40,839 nucleotides of DNA from Phenylobacterium sp. (GTDB lineage: Bacteria; Pseudomonadota; Alphaproteobacteria; Caulobacterales; Caulobacteraceae). Location: contig NZ_JAUYQL010000096.1 in assembly GCF_030697305.1 (NCBI RefSeq), forward strand, positions 1-40,839, written 5' to 3'. The translations under genes were made by a program, and so were the position numbers. Below the pieces are notes generated by a model, which saw nothing but the letters and a program-made list of their open reading frames with translations, had not been told where the DNA came from and made no database searches. Shown piece by piece: positions 17,756 to 27,264 of this stretch (position 1 is the stretch's first letter; every line of letters begins with the position of its first letter).

Positions 17756-18556
17756 ATGACGTACGCGATCCTGCACAGCCGCGCCCTGATAACGCTCGGC
17801 GGCCCAGACTGGCGCAGCTTCCTGCAAGGCCTGATCACCCAGGACGTCGATACGCTGGCGGCGGGCGAGATCCGCTTTGGCGCCTTGCTGACCCCGCAGG
17901 GGCGGCTGCTCTACGACCTGTTTGTCCTGGGTGGCGATGACGGCTGCAAACTAGACGTCGAGGCGGCCCACCGTGACGCGCTCATCCAGCGCCTGACCAT
18001 CTATCGGCTGCGCGCCAAGGTGGAGATCGCCGCCGATGCGGCAGCCGTGGCCGTGCTGTTCCCGGGGCCGCTTGAGCCCACCAGCGGCTGGAGCGTCGAC
18101 CCTCGGCTGCCGGCGCTGGGCCTGCGCGGCTACGGCCAGGCCGCGCCATCCGACGCACAGGCCGGCGACGAGCCCGCCTATGACGCCCACCGCCTGGCGC
18201 TGGGCGTGCCAGGCCCCGCCGACTGGGGTAGCGAGAAAGCCTACCCCATCGAGGCCGACTTCGACCTGCTTGGCGGTATCGACTTCAAGAAGGGCTGCTT
18301 CGTCGGCCAGGAGACCACCTCGCGCATGAAGCGCCGCGGCCAGATCAAGACCCGCATGGCGCCGATCGCCTTCGACGGCCCGGCCCTGCCTGCCGGCGCT
18401 GAAGTGCTGGCCGGAGATCTGCGCGCCGGCGAGGTGCTGTCCGGCGGCGCAGGACGAGCCATCGCCTTGCTGCGCCTGGACCGGATGACCACCGCCCCGC
18501 TGACCGTCGACGGCCGCGCCGTGCGCGTCGACGCCCCCGCCTGGCTGGAAAGCTAG
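17756..18556 (+). CDS. ygfZ: YgfZ/GcvT-domain folate-binding protein
   Basis: YgfZ-type proteins are tetrahydrofolate-dependent factors that help assemble or repair certain [4Fe-4S] enzymes, including MiaB-type radical SAM enzymes. The diagnostic motif KGCFVGQETTSRMKRRG is present at about residues 179-195, with the conserved cysteine at 181. The N-terminal ITLGGPDWRSFLQGLITQDV and GALLTPQGRLLYDLFV are also family blocks. ATG codons at 17750 and 17756 are both possible; 17756 gives the typical MTYAILHSRALI start. Neither has a clear ribosome site. Length of 266 residues is usual for alphaproteobacteria. The stop overlaps the convergent methyltransferase stop through a shared CTAG. Confidence 0.9.
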   Translation: MTYAILHSRALITLGGPDWRSFLQGLITQDVDTLAAGEIRFGALLTPQGRLLYDLFVLGGDDGCKLDVEAAHRDALIQRLTIYRLRAKVEIAADAAAVAVLFPGPLEPTSGWSVDPRLPALGLRGYGQAAPSDAQAGDEPAYDAHRLALGVPGPADWGSEKAYPIEADFDLLGGIDFKKGCFVGQETTSRMKRRGQIKTRMAPIAFDGPALPAGAEVLAGDLRAGEVLSGGAGRAIALLRLDRMTTAPLTVDGRAVRVDAPAWLES

Positions 18557-19317
18557 GCCGCGACAGCCTCGATCATCAGGGCGTCGAGCGTGAAAGAGCC
18601 GTCGGCCTCGATGGCGAAATGCTCGACGGTCTCGACGCTGGCGGCCGCCTGAAGCGCGCGGATGGCGGCGGAATTGAGATCCGGCGTGCGCATTCGCGCT
18701 GTCCAGCTCGCGTACTCCATGCGCAGCCGCCAGGTGCGCACCTGGCGGACGTCGAAGTCCGCCCGGGTCAGCGCCGCCTGCCACTCGCCGGCCGAATAGT
18801 CGCGCACGTGCGAGGTGTCGCGCAGCAACTCCACCGCCTGCAGGTGCGTGTCCAGCGCAGCGCGGCCGGGCGACATGGCGTCGATGAACACCGCCGTGCA
18901 ACCGGGCTTCAGAACCCGCCGCGCCTCGCTCAGGCCCGCCTCGAAGCCCAGCCAGTGATGGGCGGAGAACCGGCAGCCCAGGAAGTCGAACGTCGCATCT
19001 TCGAAAGGCAGTCGCTCGGCCGCGGACTGCCGCGTCTCGATGTTTGCGAGGCCGCGTTCGCGCGCGCTCGCCGCCACCGCCGCCAGCATCTCGGGCGACA
19101 GGTCGCAGGCGGTTACGGCGCGCGCATGCGCCGCCAGCCTATAGGCCACGTGACCACCACCACATCCAAGATCCAGCGCGCGGGCCGGCGCCGCGGCGCG
19201 CGCCAGCGACTCCAGCGCATCGAGATCCTCACCGGCTGCGTGCACCGCGCTGGTGACATAGGCCGCGGCCTGAGGGCCGAACTGGTCGTCGACGATGGCG
19301 TCGTGAACTCGGATCAT
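18553..19317 (-). CDS. Class I SAM-dependent methyltransferase
   Basis: The 254-residue protein has the class I methyltransferase fold with motif I LDLGCGGGHVAYRLA, the acidic residue after strand 2 (VTACDLSPEML), and LPFEDATFDFLGCRFSAHHW after motif II. The arrangement matches the UbiE/COQ5-like Methyltransf_11 group. The substrate is unknown; members act on quinones, sterols or small metabolites. Start ATG 19317 has AGGAG upstream. Longer in-frame sequence to 19419 is rejected for lack of family similarity. It ends by a 4-base CTAG overlap with ygfZ. Confidence 0.87.
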   Translation of the reverse strand: MIRVHDAIVDDQFGPQAAAYVTSAVHAAGEDLDALESLARAAAPARALDLGCGGGHVAYRLAAHARAVTACDLSPEMLAAVAASARERGLANIETRQSAAERLPFEDATFDFLGCRFSAHHWLGFEAGLSEARRVLKPGCTAVFIDAMSPGRAALDTHLQAVELLRDTSHVRDYSAGEWQAALTRADFDVRQVRTWRLRMEYASWTARMRTPDLNSAAIRALQAAASVETVEHFAIEADGSFTLDALMIEAVAA

Positions 19318-19449
19318 CGTTCTCTCTCCTGGGCCCGGCATCTGCGCTTTGGGGCGATTTATGGCAAGCCAGGGCGCTTTCCCCCAGCTGTTCGTGATGA
19401 AGGTGGCGTTAACCAGCAACTCTTTGCGCGCAGGGCGGTATGGACGCCC

Positions 19450-19650
19450 ATGAAGCCGTACATGGACACCGAAGACCGGCGCCTCGACGCCCTGTGGCGC
19501 GCGCGGTTCGGCCAGCCGCTGCCGATCCTCGGCTCAGCCGCCATGGTGCGAAAGCTGCTGGAGGAGGACGCCGCCGAGGCGCGCGTCAGCCCGGAGCGAA
19601 GAACGCTCGCAGCGCCTTCACCGTCTCGGCGGGTTGTTCCTCGGGGATGA
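19450..19650 (+). CDS. Small hypothetical protein (66 residues)
   Basis: This is a possible small gene: ATG 19450 opens MKPYMDTEDRRLDALWRARF, followed by GQPLPILGSAAMVRKLLEED. The first 45 residues are charged and predicted helical, with no membrane segment. They resemble a small conserved hypothetical protein that I believe occurs in Caulobacteraceae; I cannot name it. The 3' end overlaps the convergent alpha/beta hydrolase gene by 65 bases, and the last 20 residues (PSPSRRVVPRG end) look like read-through of the opposite strand. It would sit in the otherwise empty gap 19318-19585. Conservation in related genomes would decide if it is real. Confidence 0.4.
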   Translation: MKPYMDTEDRRLDALWRARFGQPLPILGSAAMVRKLLEEDAAEARVSPERRTLAAPSPSRRVVPRG

Positions 19651-20461
19651 AGTGCCCGCAGTCCGGTATTGCGAAGCCGCGGACGTCGTCGGCCCACGCC
19701 CGCCAGACCTCCAGCACGTCGAAGCGGCTCGCAACAGCGCCCCGCTGACCCCATAGCGCCAGCAGCGGCGCGGTGATCTTGATCTTACCCTTGTCGGCGG
19801 CGTCGCGCGGCCAGTCGATGCTGACGCCCGCCCGGTAGTCCTCGCACATGGCGTGCAGGGTCGCCGGATCGCGGGTCGCCTCCATGTAGTCCGCCATGGC
19901 GTCGGGCTGCATGAACCCGGCGCCCACCGCCCCGTCGCGCCAGATGCTCCAGTCCGGATCGGCGCCCAGCATGCGCTCCGGCACCGGCGCTGGTTGGGGC
20001 AGGAAGAACCAGGTCCAGGTGCCCAGCGCGAATTTCGCGTCGGCGGTCTCATACATCTCGTTGGTCGGCACGACGTCGAGCACGCAAAGTCTCTCGACCG
20101 ACTGCGGATGGTCGAGCGCAAGTCGGTAGGCGACCCGCGCCCCGCGGTCGTGACCGGCCAGGTTGAACCGATCGAAACCGAAATGGCGGCCCAGCGCCAC
20201 GATGTCGCGCGCCATCGCCGATTTCGAATAGGGTTCATGGTCCGCGGTGGTCTGCGGCTTGCCGCTTTTGCCGTAGCCGCGCAGGTCAGGCGCGATCACC
20301 GTGAAGTCGCGGGCGAGCGCGTCCGCCACCCGGCCCCACATCATGTGCGTCTGAGGATAGCCGTGCAGCAGGATCAGCGGCGGGCCGGAGCCTCCGTGGC
20401 GCACCCGCAGATCCGTCTCGCCTACGTCGACCTGCGACAGTTCGAAGCCTTCGAAAGCCAT
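19586..20461 (-). CDS. Alpha/beta hydrolase, haloacetate dehalogenase-like
   Basis: The 291-residue protein follows the fluoroacetate/haloacetate dehalogenase family closely: LLHGYPQTHMMWGRVA, APDLRGYGKSGKP, and the nucleophile elbow GHDRGARVAYRLAL. D105 is the nucleophile, R106 and R109 match the carboxylate-binding arginines, H270 is the catalytic histidine and Y209 (CEDYRAG) is kept. In known defluorinases a His-Trp pair holds the halide; here the pair reads T150-W151, so the histidine is missing. The protein may therefore prefer chloroacetate-like substrates or act as an epoxide hydrolase or esterase. It is divergent from tag across 50 bases. Start ATG 20461 fits family length. Confidence 0.85.
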   Translation of the reverse strand: MAFEGFELSQVDVGETDLRVRHGGSGPPLILLHGYPQTHMMWGRVADALARDFTVIAPDLRGYGKSGKPQTTADHEPYSKSAMARDIVALGRHFGFDRFNLAGHDRGARVAYRLALDHPQSVERLCVLDVVPTNEMYETADAKFALGTWTWFFLPQPAPVPERMLGADPDWSIWRDGAVGAGFMQPDAMADYMEATRDPATLHAMCEDYRAGVSIDWPRDAADKGKIKITAPLLALWGQRGAVASRFDVLEVWRAWADDVRGFAIPDCGHFIPEEQPAETVKALRAFFAPG

Positions 20462-20511
20462 GCGGCCGCTCCCTCTTGTGACCGACGTATACGCTGGGCG
20501 AAACTGCAGCC

Positions 20512-21102
20512 ATGAGCTCGCATCCGAATCGCTGCGGCTGGCGCGGCCTCGCCGGCGACCCGGTCTATGAGGCCTATCACGACACGGAATGGGGCGTTCC
20601 GGAATACGATTCCCGGGCGCTGTGGGAAAAGCTGGTGTTGGACGGGTTCCAGGCCGGCCTTGCCTGGATCACCATCCTGCGCAAGCGCGATGCGTTCCGC
20701 GAAGCGTTCGCGGGCTTCGATCCTGAAAAGGTCGCCCGCTTCGGTGAAGCCGACCGCGCCCGCCTGATGGCCGACGCCGGCATCGTACGCTCCAACGGCA
20801 AGATCGACGCCGCGATCAACGGCGCGAGGATCTATCTCGACATGCGCGAGCGCGGCGAGGACTTCTCGGAATTCCTCTGGGGCTTCACCGGCGGCAAGCC
20901 GATCCAGGGCGAGTGGACCGAGAAGACCGGCATCCCGACCCAGACGCCGCTCGCCGTGGAGATGTCCAAGGCTCTTAAAGCCAGGGGCTTCAAGTTCGTC
21001 GGCCCGGTGATCGTCTACGCCTTCATGGAGGCCACGGGCCTGGTCAACGACCACACCGTCACGTGCTTCCGTCACGAGCCGGTGAAGCAGATGGCTCGCT
21101 GA
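20512..21102 (+). CDS. tag: DNA-3-methyladenine glycosylase I
   Basis: Tag removes 3-methyladenine from alkylated DNA. The 196-residue protein has the full family pattern: [24 protein letters not shown], with the N-terminal zinc-binding cysteine, [20 protein letters not shown], the helix-hairpin-helix region around [36 protein letters not shown], and the C-terminal [23 protein letters not shown], with the distal zinc-binding His/Cys (H-x-x-x-C). Its stop overlaps the rnhB start by one base (TGATG), so the two DNA-maintenance genes are coupled. Confidence 0.95.
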   Translation: MSSHPNRCGWRGLAGDPVYEAYHDTEWGVPEYDSRALWEKLVLDGFQAGLAWITILRKRDAFREAFAGFDPEKVARFGEADRARLMADAGIVRSNGKIDAAINGARIYLDMRERGEDFSEFLWGFTGGKPIQGEWTEKTGIPTQTPLAVEMSKALKARGFKFVGPVIVYAFMEATGLVNDHTVTCFRHEPVKQMAR

Positions 21103-21755
21103 TGGCCGGACGCGGGCCGCACATGCTGCTCGAGCGGGCGTGCATCGGGCCGGTGTGCGGCGTCGACGAGGCGGGCCGTGGGCCCTGGGCCGGGCCGGTC
21201 AGCGCCGCGGCGGTGATCCTGCATCCACGCCGTGCGCCCAAGGGCCTCGACGACTCCAAGAAGCTGACCGCCAAAATGCGCGAGACGCTGGAGGTCGAGA
21301 TCAAGGCCAAGGCGGTGGCTTGGGCGGTGGGCTTCGCGTCCGTCGAGGAGATCGCCGAACTGAACATCCTGCACGCCACGGGCCTGGCCATGCGCCGCGC
21401 GGTCGAGGCGTTGAGCGTCGCGCCGGTCCACGCCCTGGTCGACGGCAACTACCGCTTCCGCCTCCCCTGCGAGGTGAAGACGGTGGTTGGGGGCGATGCA
21501 AAGTCGAAATCGATCGCCGCGGCTTCGATCCTCGCCAAGGTCGCCCGCGACCGATTGATGGCCGAGATGGACGCGGCCTACCCCGGCTATGGCTTCGCCG
21601 CGCACAAGGGCTACGGGGCGCCGCGCCATGCCGAGGCGCTGCTGGCGCTTGGCCCGTGCGAGATCCACCGGATGTCGTGGGCGCCGGTAAAGCTCGCCAT
21701 CGAGGGCCGCAATCCTCACCTGGCGGCGGCTATCGACGACGCTGTCCTCGACTAG
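21102..21755 (+). CDS. rnhB: Ribonuclease HII
   Basis: RNase HII cuts the RNA strand of RNA-DNA hybrids and starts removal of single ribonucleotides in DNA. Motifs are [15 protein letters not shown], with the first catalytic Asp-Glu pair, LDDSKKL, the central HALVDGN aspartate, [22 protein letters not shown] and [17 protein letters not shown]. Length is 217 residues. ATG 21102 overlaps the tag stop; a second ATG seven codons later is possible. The gene ends in a 4-base CTAG shared with the convergent flavodoxin-like gene. It lies one gene from the orphan membrane protein upstream of ccrM. Confidence 0.95.
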   Translation: MAGRGPHMLLERACIGPVCGVDEAGRGPWAGPVSAAAVILHPRRAPKGLDDSKKLTAKMRETLEVEIKAKAVAWAVGFASVEEIAELNILHATGLAMRRAVEALSVAPVHALVDGNYRFRLPCEVKTVVGGDAKSKSIAAASILAKVARDRLMAEMDAAYPGYGFAAHKGYGAPRHAEALLALGPCEIHRMSWAPVKLAIEGRNPHLAAAIDDAVLD

Positions 21756-22243
21756 AAGATCCCCATCGCCAGGCCGGCGGCGAGCGCCGCCCCCATGTCC
21801 GCGCAACGCTGCAGCTCGTCCGGCGCGATGGTCTTGGGCGCCGCGATCGCCTCGGGGGTCTGGGCGTGGGTGCAAACAATGATCGGCTCGGCCGCGGGCC
21901 GCAGCCGCCAGCCAAGCGCGATCCGCGCCGCCTGGCGCACCGCGTTCTCCCCGTCGCTGCCGGCGCAGATCATCAGCGCGTAGGGCCGCCCGTTGAGCCT
22001 CTCCAGCGCCGGATAGTAGCTGCGGTCGAAGAAGGCCTTCATCTCGCCGGACAAAGCCGCGAGGTTTTCCGGGCCGGCGAAGATGTAGCCGTCCGCGGCC
22101 AGCAGATCCTCCGGCCCCGCGGCCTCGGCGGCGACCAGGCGGACGTTGACCTCAGCCCCGGTCCGCGCCGCGTCCGCCGCGGCCTGCGCCATCGCCCGGG
22201 CGCCGCCGGTGCGCGAGTGCCAGACGATCAGCAAGGTCTTCAT
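21752..22243 (-). CDS. Flavodoxin-like NAD(P)H-dependent FMN oxidoreductase
   Basis: The 163-residue protein starts [20 protein letters not shown], with the FMN phosphate loop HSRTGGA, and continues with [28 protein letters not shown], typical of flavodoxin-fold quinone or FMN reductases. No separate NAD(P) domain is present. It probably carries out two-electron reduction of a small electron acceptor, but the substrate is unknown. The start at 22243 gives the normal N-terminus; the frame is open to 22303. Converges with rnhB through a CTAG overlap and is divergent from the membrane protein gene across about 130 bases with no recognised site. Confidence 0.82.
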   Translation of the reverse strand: MKTLLIVWHSRTGGARAMAQAAADAARTGAEVNVRLVAAEAAGPEDLLAADGYIFAGPENLAALSGEMKAFFDRSYYPALERLNGRPYALMICAGSDGENAVRQAARIALGWRLRPAAEPIIVCTHAQTPEAIAAPKTIAPDELQRCADMGAALAAGLAMGIF

Positions 22244-22377
22244 CGCCCACCTGTGGCGTTCGCCGGACGCGCCCGCAAGCGAGCAGAGCGGCTTTTCCAC
22301 CATGGCCCACGCCTTGCACGCCTAGCAGCGGGGACGCTGCGACCGCATGCTGCGCCGCCATCCGCCGCGGAGCGCCG

Positions 22378-23496
22378 ATGAACGCCCTTATTCCGATCCA
22401 GCGCTTCATCTTCGAAGCCAAGGCCTGGCGGCTGATCGCGGCGGTCATGGCCGCGATGCTGGTGAAGACCGGCGTCTGGTGGATGCCCAACCTCGATCAC
22501 CAGGTCGAGATCGCGCGCACCCCATTCGCCAACCCGTTCACCGAGGAGGGCTCGCACTACCTGTATTGGACCTGGCTTGGCCCGTTCATCGCCCACCTGA
22601 TCGGCGCGACGGACCACTGGAGCTTCTTCGCGCTCCATCTGGCATGCTCGATCGCGTTCACGGCGGTGGTGGTAAGGCTGTTGTTCTCGCGCCTGCCCGA
22701 CCGCTCGGCGCGCATCGCTCTGATCCTGTTCGCCGCCCTGCCCGTCTCGGCCACCGCCTACTACTGGGTCGGCATGGACTCGTTGACGCTGCTGCTGATG
22801 GCGTTGGCCGTGGCGGCGATCCGCAGGCCCCTGCTGCTGGCCCCAATCGGCCTGGCGTTGGGCATACACCACTTCGAACAGGCGTTGTTCGGGACGGTCG
22901 CGCTGTTAGTCGCCACAGTGTTGGGCCGGCGCGAGACAGACGGCGCGGACTGTTCGCCACGCGCCGCTCTCGCCCTGCTGGCCGGAGTGATCACGGGCAA
23001 GCTGGCGCTCGTCGCGCTGTTCCATGCCTTCGGGACGCAGGTGAATTCCGGGCGCGCCTACTGGTTCCTGGCCCATTGGCGCGACTTCCGCGACCAGTTG
23101 TTCTTCCATGGCCAGGCGGTGTTGTGGTCGCTGCTGGGCCTGGGCTGGCTGGCGGCGTTCAAATATGCGGACAGGGGTCGCGCGGCGCTGCCGTTCTTCG
23201 CGGGGCTGGCGTTGCTGATAGGTACAGTCCTGCTGGGCGGCGACCAGACGCGGGTGTTCTCCATCACAGCCTTCATGCTGTTGGCGGTGTTCTGGCTGCT
23301 CAATCCGAACCTCCTGGAAGGCGTCACTGAGCCACAGGCGGCTGGGGTCTTCCTGCTGTGGCTGCTCATGCCGTGGATCTGGATGTGGGCCGGCGTGCCG
23401 CGCCTGTCGGCGTCCAGCTACGATCTCGCCTACGTCCTGCATAAGGCGTTCGGCTGGTTCCAGGTCCCGGCGAACCCTGCCGAGTGGCCTTTCTGA
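22378..23496 (+). CDS. Polytopic membrane protein of unknown function
   Basis: I do not recognise this protein. It has 372 residues and roughly nine hydrophobic segments, for example at about 17-36, 66-76, 84-103, 110-130, 137-160 and four more in the C-terminal half. Several loops are aromatic: NPFTEEGSHYLYWTWLGPF, YYWVGMDSL, GIHHFEQALFG and LMPWIWMWAGVP. The layout, with short loops and a first periplasmic loop carrying acidic residues, is loosely like GT-C glycosyltransferase or O-antigen ligase-type proteins, but no catalytic motif is clear. Start ATG 22378. The gene is followed 107 bases later by ccrM, with the ccrM promoter region between, so it is probably a separate unit. Confidence 0.75.
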   Translation: MNALIPIQRFIFEAKAWRLIAAVMAAMLVKTGVWWMPNLDHQVEIARTPFANPFTEEGSHYLYWTWLGPFIAHLIGATDHWSFFALHLACSIAFTAVVVRLLFSRLPDRSARIALILFAALPVSATAYYWVGMDSLTLLLMALAVAAIRRPLLLAPIGLALGIHHFEQALFGTVALLVATVLGRRETDGADCSPRAALALLAGVITGKLALVALFHAFGTQVNSGRAYWFLAHWRDFRDQLFFHGQAVLWSLLGLGWLAAFKYADRGRAALPFFAGLALLIGTVLLGGDQTRVFSITAFMLLAVFWLLNPNLLEGVTEPQAAGVFLLWLLMPWIWMWAGVPRLSASSYDLAYVLHKAFGWFQVPANPAEWPF

Positions 23497-23515
23497 GGCC
23501 CGCGCGGCCCAAGGG

Positions 23516-24683
<1,168 letters not shown>

Positions 24684-24706
24684 GGGATCATCCCCGACAT
24701 CCATGA

Positions 24707-24830
24707 CGTCATCCTCGGCCTTGTCCCGAGGATCCATGCACGCCGTGGCGGCCGGCAGGACGCCGCGGCTCAGCAGACATCCTGCGCCGACCGCGGTCAT
24801 GGACCCTCCGGACAAGCCCGAGGGTGACGC
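24707..24830. repeat. Palindromic intergenic repeat element (REP/BIME-like)
   Basis: The 162-base gap between ccrM and mutY is filled by an inverted repeat. A left arm at 24707-24738 and a right arm at 24799-24830 match as reverse complements in 28 of 32 positions. Each arm also contains its own small dyad (CCTCGG...CCGAGG on the left, ACCCTC...GAGGGT on the right), so two hairpins or one long cruciform could form. Elements with this CCTCGG/TTGTCC core are, as I recall, dispersed in many Caulobacterales genomes. It lies between the convergent 3' ends of ccrM and mutY and may act as a bidirectional transcript end. Confidence 0.75.
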
Positions 24831-24845
24831 TCGGGAGGGGTGGAT

Positions 24846-25892
<1,047 letters not shown>

Positions 25893-25957
25893 GCGCCATC
25901 GCCTAGCCCATCGCGGCGCTCGGCGGGAGGGGGCCGATGTTGTAGGCTCTTCCGGTC

Positions 25958-26494
25958 ATGAGCCGTTCCCTGCCGACCCGCGACGAAGCGATCCGCATCC
26001 TGGCGGCCAAGCGCACCCGCCCGACGCGGCGCGCGCCGCCGACCGCCGGACGCGCGCTGAACAAGCTGGTGCGCGAACTGGACGGTCGCTTCGGCCAGGG
26101 ACCCGGCGCGCTGCAGGCGCGCTGGCGTGAGATCGTCGGCGAGCAGATCGCCAGGCGCACCGAGCCGGTGAAGCTGACCCGAAAGCGCGCCGGAAGCGCC
26201 GCGGCGCTGGAGATCCGCGTGGCCGGCCCGGCCGCCGCGATCATCCAGCATCAGGCCCCGGAGATCCTGGCGCGGGTCAACCTGTTCCTGGGCGAGGGCG
26301 CGGTGGACAAGCTGCGGATCGTCCAGGGGCCGTTGCGCGCCGCCGCCACACCGCCGACCGCGCGACGCAAGCCGCCGCCGCTGGACGCAGCCAAGGAAGC
26401 CGAACTGGCGCGCGGCCTGGAAACCGTGCCGGACAGTCCGCTGAAGACCGCCCTGCTGGCGCTGGGCCGGGGCGTCATGCGCCGCGAGCGCTGA
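25958..26494 (+). CDS. DUF721 (DciA-like) protein
   Basis: The 178-residue protein has a basic N-terminus (KRTRPTRRAPPTAGRALNKLV) and the DUF721 core: GALQARWREIVGEQIARRTEPVKL, then LEIRVAGPAAAIIQHQAPEILARVN. DUF721 contains DciA, which works with the replicative helicase DnaB during replication in bacteria lacking DnaC or DnaI. Membership is clear, but the C-terminal region (PPTARRKPPPLDAAKEAELARGL...) is lineage-specific, so the helicase-loading role is an inference. The neighbours mutY, a DsbA-like gene and smc are a recurrent alphaproteobacterial set. Confidence 0.85.
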   Translation: MSRSLPTRDEAIRILAAKRTRPTRRAPPTAGRALNKLVRELDGRFGQGPGALQARWREIVGEQIARRTEPVKLTRKRAGSAAALEIRVAGPAAAIIQHQAPEILARVNLFLGEGAVDKLRIVQGPLRAAATPPTARRKPPPLDAAKEAELARGLETVPDSPLKTALLALGRGVMRRER

Positions 26495-26625
26495 GCGGAC
26501 CAACGAAGGCCTTCAGATCGCTGCGCAGGCGGACTAAAAGCCGCGGGCCGGCTTTCAGCGACACTGGGCGACGGCGCGCGGGGAATCGCGCTTTAATCCG
26601 TCTCGAAACATCCGAAGGCTTGTCC

Positions 26626-27252
26626 ATGCGTACGACCAACCGCCGCCTGATGATCCTCGCCGCGCTCGCCGCCGGCGCGCTGGCCCTCGCGGCCTGCGAC
26701 CGCGGCGCCAAGCCCGGCGCGGTCAACGCCGCCGACATGTCGCTGGGCGACCCCGCCGCCAAGATCAAGATGGTCGAGTACGCCTCGCCCACCTGTCCGC
26801 ACTGCGCCCGCTTCAGCCTCGACGTCTTCCCGGCGTTCAAGGCGAAGTACATCGACACCGGCAAGGTGCACTACACGTTCAAGGAATTCCTCACGCCGCC
26901 CAACGACGTGGCGGCCGCCTCTTTCCTGCTCGCGCGCTGCGCCGGCAAGGACAAGTACTTCACTGTCCTCGACACCGTGTTCCGCAGCCAGCAGGAGATG
27001 TTCGGCGGCGCGGAGACGCCCCGCGACGTGCTGCTGCGCATCGCCCAGTCATCGGGCATGAGCGAACAGCAGTTCACCGCCTGCGTCGGCGACGAGGCCT
27101 CGCTGAAGGCGCTGAACGAGCGCGTCGACAAGGCCATCAAGGTCGACAAGATCAACTCCACGCCCACCTTCCTGATCGACGGCAAGAAGATCAAGGAAGG
27201 CGAAATCAGCATGGCCGAACTCGACGCCGCCGTCGCCGCAGCGGGGAAGTAG
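26626..27252 (+). CDS. DsbA-like thioredoxin-fold lipoprotein
   Basis: This 208-residue protein has a lipoprotein signal with lipobox LAAC (C24), so it should be membrane-anchored in the periplasm. The thioredoxin-fold active site is CPHC (C57 and C60, within YASPTCPHCARF), followed by a helical insertion and the cis-proline loop NSTPTFLIDGK. It belongs to the DsbA/thioredoxin_4 group of disulfide oxidoreductases that oxidise or isomerise exported proteins. Start ATG 26626; TTG two codons earlier is in frame but unneeded. It ends 12 bases before smc and probably is co-transcribed with it. The five-repeat cysteine protein in this window is one conceivable kind of client. Confidence 0.9.
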   Translation: MRTTNRRLMILAALAAGALALAACDRGAKPGAVNAADMSLGDPAAKIKMVEYASPTCPHCARFSLDVFPAFKAKYIDTGKVHYTFKEFLTPPNDVAAASFLLARCAGKDKYFTVLDTVFRSQQEMFGGAETPRDVLLRIAQSSGMSEQQFTACVGDEASLKALNERVDKAIKVDKINSTPTFLIDGKKIKEGEISMAELDAAVAAAGK

Positions 27253-27264
27253 CGCTCAACGCCC

